Positions 8,885 through 17,495 of a stretch of 64,000 bases of DNA are shown here, piece by piece (within the stretch, counting starts at the first letter, position 1; each line of letters starts with the position of its first letter). The stretch lies in the NCBI RefSeq assembly GCF_027533645.1, contig NZ_JAQAGY010000012.1, forward strand, positions 1-64,000, given 5' to 3'. This DNA comes from Paenibacillus caseinilyticus (GTDB taxonomy: Bacteria; Bacillota; Bacilli; Paenibacillales; NBRC-103111). The translations under genes were made by a program, and so were the position numbers. Below the pieces are notes generated by a model. The model was not told the DNA's origin and searched no databases. It saw only the letters and a program-made list of their open reading frames with translations.

Positions 8885-11647
8885 ATGAGCAAGAAACATA
8901 ACCAAGCGCGCAGGCTGGCAGCCGCCGTACTGGCTTTAACGCTGGCGGTGGGCAGTCCGGCTTACGCTGCGGAAACTTCCGAAGGGGGAAGCACCGCGGC
9001 TGCAGCCGATACGGCCTCTCAGCGGTTCTCGGACGTGAACGCCCAGCATTGGGCGATCAAACATATCACCAAACTAGCATCACTTGGCATCATTGAAGGG
9101 TACGAACGCAAGGAATTCCGTCCGGAAAACTCCGTTACCCAGCAGGAAGTCGTCGTTATGGCGCTTCGCATGATGGGACTCGAATCCGAGGTGCAGAAGA
9201 ATAAAGCGGAGACCGTGCTTCCCGTAACTGTAAGCGACTATGCGAAGCCATACATCGCTTACGCATTCGATAAGGGCTTGATTACGCCGGCGGAGGAAGC
9301 GGAAGCCGCCTCCTCCAAAGTAGCTTGGGGAACGAAGGAAGCGAGCCGCGAGTGGGTGGCCAAGCTGGTAATCCGGGCGATCGGCAAAGACTCGCTTGCG
9401 AGCGATCTCAAGAACGAGAATTCCTCCTTCACAGATTCGAAGGACAATTCAGAATGGGCTGACGGCTATATTAACGCAGCCGTCTCCCTGAAGATTGTGC
9501 AAGGGTTCGAAGACGGCGGCTTCAAGCCGCAAGGCAAAGTGACCCGGGCCCAGATGGCCACCTTCCTGAGCCGGGCGGACAAAGAAATGACAAGCCGTCC
9601 CCAAAATATCGTCACCGGTTATGTGCTTGAACTCACCGACCGCAAGCTGAAGCTCCTGAATGCAAACGAAGAGACGGTCGAGTACACCTTGTCTTCGGAT
9701 ACGGCCGTCTACAGCGGCAAAGATGACAGCCGGATTCCTTTGTCCAATATCAAGCTGACCAATGAAGTGTATCTTGTTGTGAAAGGCAATGCGGCTGCCT
9801 ATCTCGAACTGACGAACGAAGAACAGAAGCTGGAGACCTTCGAGGGGACACTGAGTAAGATGTACCTCGATCAGATGATGGTTTCCCTGCAGCAGGGCAA
9901 CCAGGATACGCTCTATAAACTGTCCGCGAAGGTCACGGTAACGGATAAAGAAGGCCGCGGGCTCAGTCTTAGCTCGGTCGTGCCGGGAACGATCGTCGAG
10001 CTCAAACGCAACACGCTGCTCAAGGAAGAGAACATCTCCCTCATCGTGGTGAAGCAGCTTCCGATCAGTAAGACCGCAGAAGGCACCATCCTCAGCATCG
10101 AACAGGATAAGGGCCAAATCTCGTTCCAGGAGAGCGCGTCCGGCCTCCCGGAATCGTACGGGATATCGCTGCAGACGGCAGTCAAGACAGCCGAGGGCAC
10201 GGCTTCGGATATCACGAAGCTGCGGGTAGGCGACAATGTGACCTATGAGATCAAGGACAACACGTTGCAGAACATAACGATCCGTAAGCAAGCGGACTTT
10301 GGGCAGAGCGTCACGGCAACGATGACCAGTCTCAACGAGGACAAGACGATTCTGACCGTGAGTAAGAGCGGGGAAGCGGGACTTGGGGCTTACTATGTCG
10401 CCTCTAATGCAACCGTGACGATTGACGGGCTTCAGAACGCTTCCTTGTATGATCTCGAAGCCGGAGACGCACTGAAGATCGAGCTGCTGAACGATAAAGT
10501 CGTCAACATCACCGTGACTTCGCGTTCCATCAAGCAGTATATATATGCGAGCGTTGTCGGATACGACGCCGACACGAAGATCGTGACGATCAATTCCGAG
10601 AATGGGGTCGGCGCGTTCAAGCTGACCGAGAATACGTCGATCCGCTACCAGGGTTCGAAGACGGACCTGACCAATTTCCAAACCATATTCATCGGAAGCT
10701 CGACAGGCACCAATGCACGCAAAACAAGAGTGGATCTCAAAGTATCGAAGGATAAGGTCGTCCAGATTGAGAATACGCAGTATGTGGACGGAACGATCGC
10801 CCAATTGACAAACAACAGCAACATTGCGAACGATCTGACGATCAAGACGCCCGGAGGGCAAAGCTTGACGTTCAAGGTGAACAACGGAACGCCTGTAGAG
10901 GTCGAAGGCAAAACGGCCGCGACGCTTGCCGACCTGAAGGTGGGGGATGCCGTCCGGGTAACACCGACGTTCGCCCAGGATTATGTAACGAAGATCACCA
11001 CCGTCAAATCAGGGGTCTATAAGGTGCTGCTCACGAACGCCAGTACCCGGGAAGTTCAGGCCAAAGATGCTGCCGGCAAAACGGTCAAGTTCACAGTCGA
11101 GAATGATGACAAGATCTACAACCCGGGACAGTCCTCTCATGCATTCAACATGATCGGGATCGACGAGTATATTACCGCTACCATCACCGGTACCAAAGTG
11201 GATAGTGTTACGATCCAGAACGCCCAGCGGGGCAAAGTCAACGGTGTGGATACCGCAGCAGGCACGGTTACGCTGCAGACCTTGGGCGGTGCGGTTCAGG
11301 TGGTGAACGTCGGTTCGGGAGCCGCCGTAAAACAGGGGGCGGCCGTCACCGGCACGCTCAGCACAGTGAAGCCGAACGACCGGGTCGAGATTCGCAAGGA
11401 TGAGACAGGCAAGTATGTCATTGAGATTGCGTCCGTATCCAAGCGCACCGTCAACAACTATGACAGCACCTTGAAGCAGATGATGTTCAAAGCCGGAACG
11501 AATAACGAGAAGACGAATTACAATCTGTTCACTAAGGCTTACCTGCACAAGGGAACCGAGACGCTGGCTCCCGGCGCTTTTGTCAACAACGAAGAAGTAA
11601 ACTTATATATTATCGATGACAAAATCTATGAGCTCGAAAAGCTGTAA
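8885..11647 (+). CDS. S-layer homology domain protein with repeated beta units
   Basis: This 920-residue secreted protein starts with a signal peptide (about 1-28, ending PAYAAE). S-layer homology domains follow, seen at about 40-95 (FSDV with AIKHITKLASLGIIEGY) and about 180-235 (FTDS with WADGYINAAVSLKIVQGF), with a degenerate middle one likely near 110-165. These bind pyruvylated wall polymers and anchor the protein. From about residue 243 to the end it is made of roughly eight or nine divergent beta-rich units of 60-80 residues, each with a pattern like GxxxxxxDxxxxxVTVxxxxG. No enzyme motif is visible, so an S-layer-like or structural wall protein is the best reading. The ATG at 8885 follows GAGAGGAG. 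Confidence 0.88.
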   Translation: MSKKHNQARRLAAAVLALTLAVGSPAYAAETSEGGSTAAAADTASQRFSDVNAQHWAIKHITKLASLGIIEGYERKEFRPENSVTQQEVVVMALRMMGLESEVQKNKAETVLPVTVSDYAKPYIAYAFDKGLITPAEEAEAASSKVAWGTKEASREWVAKLVIRAIGKDSLASDLKNENSSFTDSKDNSEWADGYINAAVSLKIVQGFEDGGFKPQGKVTRAQMATFLSRADKEMTSRPQNIVTGYVLELTDRKLKLLNANEETVEYTLSSDTAVYSGKDDSRIPLSNIKLTNEVYLVVKGNAAAYLELTNEEQKLETFEGTLSKMYLDQMMVSLQQGNQDTLYKLSAKVTVTDKEGRGLSLSSVVPGTIVELKRNTLLKEENISLIVVKQLPISKTAEGTILSIEQDKGQISFQESASGLPESYGISLQTAVKTAEGTASDITKLRVGDNVTYEIKDNTLQNITIRKQADFGQSVTATMTSLNEDKTILTVSKSGEAGLGAYYVASNATVTIDGLQNASLYDLEAGDALKIELLNDKVVNITVTSRSIKQYIYASVVGYDADTKIVTINSENGVGAFKLTENTSIRYQGSKTDLTNFQTIFIGSSTGTNARKTRVDLKVSKDKVVQIENTQYVDGTIAQLTNNSNIANDLTIKTPGGQSLTFKVNNGTPVEVEGKTAATLADLKVGDAVRVTPTFAQDYVTKITTVKSGVYKVLLTNASTREVQAKDAAGKTVKFTVENDDKIYNPGQSSHAFNMIGIDEYITATITGTKVDSVTIQNAQRGKVNGVDTAAGTVTLQTLGGAVQVVNVGSGAAVKQGAAVTGTLSTVKPNDRVEIRKDETGKYVIEIASVSKRTVNNYDSTLKQMMFKAGTNNEKTNYNLFTKAYLHKGTETLAPGAFVNNEEVNLYIIDDKIYELEKL

Positions 11648-11899
11648 TTAACAGCCGGAATTATAAATCTTGCGCCGATTTGAAACTTTTTCAGCCGGGA
11701 ATCGTCTGTGTAGAAGGAGGCAGCTCCGAAGCACGGGCGGTTTCTTTTTTTGAGGGCCGTTTCTGGCTTAAAAAGTTCTCTTCGAAAAATAAAAAATCGT
11801 TTTTCGTAAAAAGTTCGCATTTTGTCGGCATTAGTCATTGATTACCATGAAGCGATTCGGTAAACTGAAAGAAACAAACGGAAGACAGGAGAGGGAACG
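11648..11899. other. Non-coding gap with T-run and hairpin-prone AT-rich stretch
   Basis: A T-run at 11742-11748 follows a GC-rich stretch and may end transcription of the SLH gene, but the stem is not clean. At about 11779-11808, CGAAAAA and TTTTTCG can pair. No gene is supported here. Confidence 0.4.
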
Positions 11900-12595
11900 A
11901 TGAATCAAACTCAAGCCAGAGTCATTCTTGACACCATCGCCGACATGTTCCCTGACGCCCACTGCGAGCTGAACCACTCCAACCCGTTTGAGCTTACGAT
12001 TGCCGTTCTGCTGTCCGCTCAGTGTACGGACGAAACGGTGAATAAGGTGACCGCTACGTTATTCAGCAAATACCGGAAACCGGAGGATTACCTGGCTGTT
12101 CCTCTCGAGGAATTGGAGCAGGATATCCGAAGGATTGGGCTGTACCGCAACAAGGCGAAGAACATTCAGGCGCTGTGCGCTATCTTGTTGGACAAGTACC
12201 ATGGAGAGGTGCCCCAAGAGCATGAGAAGCTCGTTGAGCTTCCCGGCGTAGGACGCAAGACTGCGAATGTCGTCGTGTCGAACGCATTCGGCGTGCCGGC
12301 CATCGCCGTGGATACGCACGTAGAGCGTGTGTCCAAGCGTCTTGGCTTCGCGGCAGCGAAGGATTCCGTGTTAGAAGTGGAGAAGAAGCTGATGAAGCGG
12401 GTTCCCAGGGAAGAGTGGACGGATACGCATCACCGACTCATCTTTTTTGGGCGCTATCACTGCAAAGCACAGAACCCGAAGTGCGGGGAGTGCCCTCTGC
12501 TGGAGAATTGCCGCGAAGGAAAAAAACGTATGAAAACGAACCCGAGTAGGAAACCTATACCAAAGGTGAAACAAAGCAAAACGGCGACAGTTTAG
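11900..12595 (+). CDS. nth: Endonuclease III (DNA glycosylase/AP lyase)
   Basis: This 231-residue base-excision repair enzyme removes oxidised pyrimidines and cleaves abasic sites in DNA. The helix-hairpin-helix ELPGVGRKTANVV is present with catalytic Lys120, and catalytic Asp138 lies in AVDTHVERV, both at the same numbers as in the Escherichia coli enzyme. The iron-sulfur loop follows the rule C-x6-C-x2-C-x5-C near residues 190-206. It has about 15 extra residues, basic and proline-containing, at the C-terminus. The ATG at 11900 follows AGGAGAGGG. The downstream small gene is 22 bases away. Confidence 0.96.
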   Translation: MNQTQARVILDTIADMFPDAHCELNHSNPFELTIAVLLSAQCTDETVNKVTATLFSKYRKPEDYLAVPLEELEQDIRRIGLYRNKAKNIQALCAILLDKYHGEVPQEHEKLVELPGVGRKTANVVVSNAFGVPAIAVDTHVERVSKRLGFAAAKDSVLEVEKKLMKRVPREEWTDTHHRLIFFGRYHCKAQNPKCGECPLLENCREGKKRMKTNPSRKPIPKVKQSKTATV

Positions 12596-12617
12596 AAACA
12601 GAAAGGACAGGGTAGCA

Positions 12618-12890
12618 ATGAAATGTATTTCCGTGTACACCAATGATTTTGAGGTATTCTCCGACATTTACGAGAAAGTGCTCGAGACGCCTCTGCAGGA
12701 GAATGAAGAGAAGCTGGTTGAAGGCATTACGGTATCGGAGTCGGGCAGCGTGCCTGAGAACTACCTGGTGCGGATGAAGCAGCGTCCCGAAGTGGTTGTC
12801 ATGAAAGTGAAAGACCGCGACATTACGATCCTCCAACATCGCGATGTGTTCGAAATCTTTATCCCGGAAACGGAAACTGTGGTACACTAA
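12618..12890 (+). CDS. Small acidic protein of unknown function
   Basis: This 90-residue soluble protein is not recognised. It reads as a compact alpha/beta domain starting KCISVYTNDFEVFSDIYEK, with many Glu and Val residues and no cysteine pairs, membrane segment or catalytic motif. The ATG at 12618 follows AAAGGACAGGG. It lies 22 bases after nth and its own intrinsic terminator begins at the stop codon, so nth and this gene form one transcript. Codon use matches the neighbours, which supports a real gene. Confidence 0.8.
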   Translation: MKCISVYTNDFEVFSDIYEKVLETPLQENEEKLVEGITVSESGSVPENYLVRMKQRPEVVVMKVKDRDITILQHRDVFEIFIPETETVVH

Positions 12891-12913
12891 AACCGAAGCG
12901 ATTCGGTTTTTTC
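12891..12913 (+). terminator. Intrinsic terminator after nth operon
   Basis: AACCGAA (12891-12897) pairs with TTCGGTT (12902-12908) across a GCGA tetraloop, directly followed by more T. It begins right after the stop codon of the 90-aa gene. Confidence 0.85.
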
Positions 12914-13083
12914 TTTTGCCTACAAGTTCTTCTGGCTGGGCCGGGGCTGGTAAGCCAAAGAAAAAGACCGAACTGCCCGGGCGGAACAGCTTCGGACCCA
13001 GGTGGTTCCAAAGCTATAAGCCTAAGATAAAGAATCAAACTGGGAAGCACAATACAGAGACTAGGCAGGGGCAGGAGAGACGC

Positions 13084-16000
13084 ATGACGACTGGAAGAAC
13101 GGCGGGGGATACCGCCTTGAAAGAAAAAAAGGAAGAGGTAAGAACCTACGGGGAAAAAGCAATGGCAGGCGATCCGGCCATGTATGATGCGGTAAAAGGG
13201 CTGCTCAGCCAAGTCGAGCACGCAGGGGATGCAGAGAACGCGCGCAAACTGAAGCAGCTCATCGCCAAGGCGGAGAGCGGGCGGCTCTATTTGGCGTTCT
13301 GCGGCCATTTCTCCGCAGGCAAATCGAGCTTGATCAATAGGCTCTGCGGCCATCCGCTGCTGCCTTCTTCGCCGATCCCGACAAGTGCGAATATTGTCTC
13401 GATCGTGTCAGGAGAAGAAGGAGCCCGGGTCATCTACAGGGAACCTGCGGCGGACGGCTCGCTCCGTTCCGACCGTGTGGCGCTCGGGGAGCTGGCCGAG
13501 CACTGCCGTAACGGCGAAGGAATCGAGACCGTCGAGATATCTTATCCGATCGGGCTGCTGGGGGAGCATGCCGCACTGCTCGACACGCCGGGGATCGACT
13601 CGACGGATGACGCGCACCATCTCGCGACCGAATCGGCACTGCACCTCGCCGATGTGGTGTTTTACGTCATGGACTATAACCATGTCCAGTCGGAAATTAA
13701 TTTGGGCTTCACCAAAAAGATGACGGAGTGGGGCAAGCCGCTGTATCTCATTGTCAATATGGTCGACAAGCACCGCGAGCAGGAAGTGTCCATCGATGCT
13801 TACCGCAGCGGCGTCCGTGAGGCCTTCGCTTCTTGGGGCGTCCGGCCGGACGGGATCGTCTATACCTCGGTGAAGGCGCCGGACCATCCCGCCAGCGAGT
13901 GGAGCCGTCTCGATTGGCTGCTGAAGGAGCTGATCGCTCTCCGCGAGCCGCTCGTGAGCCTCAGCCTCGAGAAGTCCGCGCGGGCACTGGCTGCGTCCCA
14001 TGCCTCGAAGAAGGCGGAGGCCAACGAGCCGGCGAAGGAAGCGATCCGCAGCCGGCTTGACGCCGAGGGTATCGACGTCGCCGCCTCGCAAGAAGAGCAG
14101 GAGCGGCTCACGGCAGCGCTGGCGAAGCTCGATAGCCTGCCTCGCGAGCTGGATGCCGCCCTCCGCAAGGACGTGACGGCGGTGCTCGACAACGCCAACA
14201 TCACCCCTGCGGTGACGCGCGATCTGGCGCATGCGTATCTCGAAAGCCGCCGGCCAGGCTTCAAGGTCGGCTGGATCGGAGCCGCCGCCAAAACGCAGGC
14301 GGAGCGGGAGGCGCGGCTCGCTGCGCTGCACAAGGATTTTGCGTCGCAGCTTGAGACGCAGGTGGCCCGGCATGTGCAGCAAGCCGTGAAGGCCCGGCTG
14401 GAGGGCCAGGGACTGCCCTCGGCCCAAGTCACGGAGGCGGCGGACCGCATCACAGCGGAAGTGACGCCGGCCTGGCTGGCGGCCCAGGTCAACGAAGCCG
14501 CCTCATTCGGGGGCGAGTACACGCTGACGTACTCGCGGGGCATTGCGGCTGAGGCAAAGGCGCTCTACCGCCAGGCGGCGCTGGCTGCCGGCGAAGCGCT
14601 GCTCGCGCAGCTGGACGCCGCGCTGCACGAGCAGCGGGCCGCGCTGCGCGGGCAGCTCGCCGCGCTCGAGGCGCGCCTCGGCGGGCTGCGCGAGCTCGAA
14701 GCGCTCGCCGCGCAAGAGGCGGCCTACGGCGCCGCGCTGACCGCGCCGCTGCCGGCGGCGCCTGCGCCCGCGCTGCCTGCGCCGGCGGACGCGCCTGCGG
14801 GCGCCGCAGCCGCCGGCACGGCGCCGCAGGCCGCGGCGCCCGCTGGGCAGGCTCAAGGCGAGTCCCTCGCCTTGAGCCTGCAGCGGGCGGGCCGCGGGGC
14901 GGCGCCTGCGAGCGGTGCCGCGCTCGGCGCTGGCGAGCACCGGGCGCAGCTGCACCGGGCGGCGGAGCGCCTGCGGACGGCCGCCGGCGAGCTGGACGGC
15001 ACGGCTGCGCTGGCGAGCATCCGGCGCTCGCTGCTGGACAAGGCGGAGCGCCTCGGGCAGAGCCGCTTCACGATCGCGCTGTTCGGCGCGTTCTCGGCGG
15101 GCAAGTCTTCCTTCGCCAATGCCCTGATCGGGCAGCGGGTGCTGCCGGTATCGCCGAATCCGACGACCGCGGCGATCAACAAGATCATGCCGCCAGCGCC
15201 CGAAGAAGGCTGGCCTCACGGCACAGCCAAAGTACGGATGAAGAGCCGCGACCGGCTCATCGAAGATGTGGTGTACTCGCTAGGGGTGCTTGGGATCCGG
15301 GCGGAGGGCGAGCGGGAGGCGCTGGAAGCGGTAAGCAAGCTGCAGCCGGCTCACATTCCAGGCAAAGGGAAGCCGCACTATGCGTTCCTGAAGGCGGTGG
15401 AGAAGGGCTGGTCCGACATGGGGCCGAAGCTGGGCGAGGAACTCAAGGTATCGTCTGACGAATTCGGTGCCTATGCAGCCGAAGAAGCCCGTTCCTGCTT
15501 CGTGGAGGAGATCGAGCTGTATTACGCCAACCCGCTGACGGAGCAGGGGGTGGTGCTCGTGGATACGCCGGGAGCGGATTCGATTAACGCACGCCATACC
15601 GGCGTCGCATTCGAATACATCAAGAATGCGGATGCGATTCTGTTCGTGACGTACTATAATCATGCATTCTCGCATGCCGACAGGGAGTTCCTGCTCCAGC
15701 TCGGCCGGGTGAAAGACAGCTTCGAGCTCGATAAGATGTTCTTCATCGTCAACGCTGCGGATCTCGCCTCTTCTCCGGAGGAGCTCGAAGGAGTCGTCTC
15801 GCACGTGGAGAGCAACCTGCTCCAGCACGGAATCCGGCATCCGCGGATCTATCCGCTGTCGAGCTACTATGCGCTGCAGGGCAAGCTTGCCGGTGATACG
15901 GAAGCCGTGGAGGGGACAGGGATTCTCCGCTTCGAGCGGGAATTCGTGCGCTTCACCTTCGGCGAGCTGACCGAGATGGCGGTGCGGGCCGGCGATGCGG

Positions 16001-16839
16001 AAGTGAAGCGGGCCGCCGACGTGCTGAGCTTCTTCATGGAGCGGTCCACGGCGGATGCGTCGGAGCGGGAGAAGGAAGCGGCAGAGCTCAGGGCATCCCT
16101 GGAGCGGTCGCTCGCCCGTCTGGATACGATCCCGCTGGAGGCAGAGCAGCGGGAGCTCACCAAAGACATTGCCGAGCTTCTCTATTATGTCAAACAGAGG
16201 ACCTCATACCGGTTCGGCGAGTTCTTCAACCATGCGTTCAATCCGGCGGTTTTCCGCGATGACAGCAGGGATCCGAAGCTGATTCTAGTGTCCGCGTGGG
16301 AGGACCTGCAGCGGATGATCGTGTTCGATCTTACACAGGAAGTGCTGGCCACTACGCTGCGGATCGGAAGCAAAGTGAACGCGCTTCTGCGCGAAGCCGG
16401 ACAGGCGTGGGCGGAAGAGATCCGCAGCGGCGGGATTCCCTCCTTCGAAGCGCCGGACTTCCGTGCCATGGACTTGCCGACCCCGGAGCTGACGGCGAAG
16501 CTGCAGGTGGATATTGCGGCGAAGTGGCTGGGCGGCTTCTACAAGAACGCCAAGCAGTTCTTCGAAGGCGATGGCAAAGACAAGCTCCGCAAGGAACTCG
16601 AAGGCATGCTGACAGCGCCGATGACTGCGTTTGCCGAGGCGCAGACCCAGACACTGCAGTCCGTATATGCGCAGCAGCTGCAGGACGGCGCGGCGGTGCG
16701 GGCATCGGCTATGCGGGAGGCGCTACAGGAACACGCGGAGGGCTTGCTCGAAGCACTCCAAGCGAAGGTGGATCTGCCCGGCCTGCAGGCCAAACACACC
16801 CGCCTGCTCGCGTGCCTCGAGGAAGAAAGCGGCAGGTAG
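13084..16839 (+). CDS. Tandem bacterial dynamin-like GTPase
   Basis: This protein of about 1251 residues has two dynamin-family GTPase modules in one chain, as in Bacillus DynA, which tethers and fuses membranes and protects against membrane stress. Module one has G1 GHFSAGKSS (from residue 74), G3 DTPGIDST and G4 NMVD. Module two has G1 GAFSAGKSS (from about 668), G3 DTPGADS and a weaker G4-like NAAD. Each is followed by long helical stalk regions rich in Glu, Ala and Arg. Between them lies an Ala/Pro linker (about 550-595) of extreme GC content. The ATG at 13084 has GGCAGGAGAG upstream; an upstream in-frame reading from 12844 overlaps the previous gene and terminator and is not accepted. 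The 1251 residues compare with about 1190 in DynA. Confidence 0.92.
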   Translation: MTTGRTAGDTALKEKKEEVRTYGEKAMAGDPAMYDAVKGLLSQVEHAGDAENARKLKQLIAKAESGRLYLAFCGHFSAGKSSLINRLCGHPLLPSSPIPTSANIVSIVSGEEGARVIYREPAADGSLRSDRVALGELAEHCRNGEGIETVEISYPIGLLGEHAALLDTPGIDSTDDAHHLATESALHLADVVFYVMDYNHVQSEINLGFTKKMTEWGKPLYLIVNMVDKHREQEVSIDAYRSGVREAFASWGVRPDGIVYTSVKAPDHPASEWSRLDWLLKELIALREPLVSLSLEKSARALAASHASKKAEANEPAKEAIRSRLDAEGIDVAASQEEQERLTAALAKLDSLPRELDAALRKDVTAVLDNANITPAVTRDLAHAYLESRRPGFKVGWIGAAAKTQAEREARLAALHKDFASQLETQVARHVQQAVKARLEGQGLPSAQVTEAADRITAEVTPAWLAAQVNEAASFGGEYTLTYSRGIAAEAKALYRQAALAAGEALLAQLDAALHEQRAALRGQLAALEARLGGLRELEALAAQEAAYGAALTAPLPAAPAPALPAPADAPAGAAAAGTAPQAAAPAGQAQGESLALSLQRAGRGAAPASGAALGAGEHRAQLHRAAERLRTAAGELDGTAALASIRRSLLDKAERLGQSRFTIALFGAFSAGKSSFANALIGQRVLPVSPNPTTAAINKIMPPAPEEGWPHGTAKVRMKSRDRLIEDVVYSLGVLGIRAEGEREALEAVSKLQPAHIPGKGKPHYAFLKAVEKGWSDMGPKLGEELKVSSDEFGAYAAEEARSCFVEEIELYYANPLTEQGVVLVDTPGADSINARHTGVAFEYIKNADAILFVTYYNHAFSHADREFLLQLGRVKDSFELDKMFFIVNAADLASSPEELEGVVSHVESNLLQHGIRHPRIYPLSSYYALQGKLAGDTEAVEGTGILRFEREFVRFTFGELTEMAVRAGDAEVKRAADVLSFFMERSTADASEREKEAAELRASLERSLARLDTIPLEAEQRELTKDIAELLYYVKQRTSYRFGEFFNHAFNPAVFRDDSRDPKLILVSAWEDLQRMIVFDLTQEVLATTLRIGSKVNALLREAGQAWAEEIRSGGIPSFEAPDFRAMDLPTPELTAKLQVDIAAKWLGGFYKNAKQFFEGDGKDKLRKELEGMLTAPMTAFAEAQTQTLQSVYAQQLQDGAAVRASAMREALQEHAEGLLEALQAKVDLPGLQAKHTRLLACLEEESGR

Positions 16840-16854
16840 TTATATAGACGCAAG

Positions 16855-16885
16855 GCCGTACGGACGAAACCGTACGGCTTATTTT
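16855..16885 (+). terminator. Intrinsic terminator after dynamin-like gene
   Basis: A perfect nine-base stem pairs 16855-16863 with 16870-16878 around a six-base loop, followed by TTATTTT. Confidence 0.85.
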
Positions 16886-17236
16886 CTGTTCGCCAGGGCA
16901 GCTGGTGGCGGATCCGCATGAATCTTCCTCATGCCGTACCCTCGGCACTTACGTGAGGGAGCTCTCTATTCTACAACGGGAGAGAGTGGATGCGAAGAAC
17001 CGGCGACAGCCGTACCCTGCCCCTTCTTACGCCCGAATAAAGATGGGCCCCGGCATTCCTACGCCTTGTGGCCCTGCTTGCTTACCTGCTTTGGCTTGCC
17101 GGCGTACGATTTTGTGAAAGGGTTTACAATTGGACGATTTCGCATGATTCCGATGAAAAAGATAGGTTGGTGCAGCCAAATGAGAGGATATGAAGAAATA
17201 TCTGGATTAAGTCTCGATTATGCGGGCACACCTTGT
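16886..17236. other. Intergenic region, no supported gene
   Basis: About 350 bases with short open frames only, none with a ribosome site or protein-like composition. A weak promoter-like TTGGTG ... ATATGA lies near 17169-17197 and could start the leader described next. Confidence 0.4.
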
Positions 17237-17325
17237 TGCCGGTGCAGGGGGATGATGCTACACTTCAACTCATAGCTGAAACGCTTCAACCGGCACGGTT
17301 TCATGGATCCCGAGCGTGTTTTTTT
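17237..17325 (+). promoter_or_regulatory. Possible transcription attenuator leader of ABC exporter operon
   Basis: TGCCGGT (17237-17243) can pair with ACCGGCA (17289-17295). A competing short stem pairs ACGCT (17281-17285) with AGCGT (17313-17317) and is followed by a seven-T run (17319-17325). The two structures overlap in the linking region, as in an antiterminator/terminator switch. A tiny reading frame MMLHFNS (17252-17275) sits between the arms, but its ribosome site is too close to be convincing. The ABC gene starts 171 bases later. Bacillus bmrCD is controlled by a leader-peptide attenuator; similar control here is inference. Confidence 0.4.
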
Positions 17326-17495
17326 GTGCGTACGACCGCTTCGGAAGACCTTGGCCTTCGTGTATGTTCGGCACGTAAGCTGTGCGGCCGGAAGACGGCC
17401 GCCGTTCCAGACAGTCCACTGTATGCAGCAGGGTGTTTGACCTGCTCCGGCGTAGCGCGGACGGGGCGGGCAGACCCGGGAGAAGGAGGGTCTCC

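Noticed and set aside
12844-13083. N-terminal extension of the dynamin-like protein
   Set aside because: It overlaps the preceding gene and its terminator and lacks a ribosome site; 13084 has one.
16931-17275. 114-codon frame upstream of the ABC exporter
   Set aside because: No ribosome site and an odd Cys/Arg/Pro composition; it overlaps the candidate leader.
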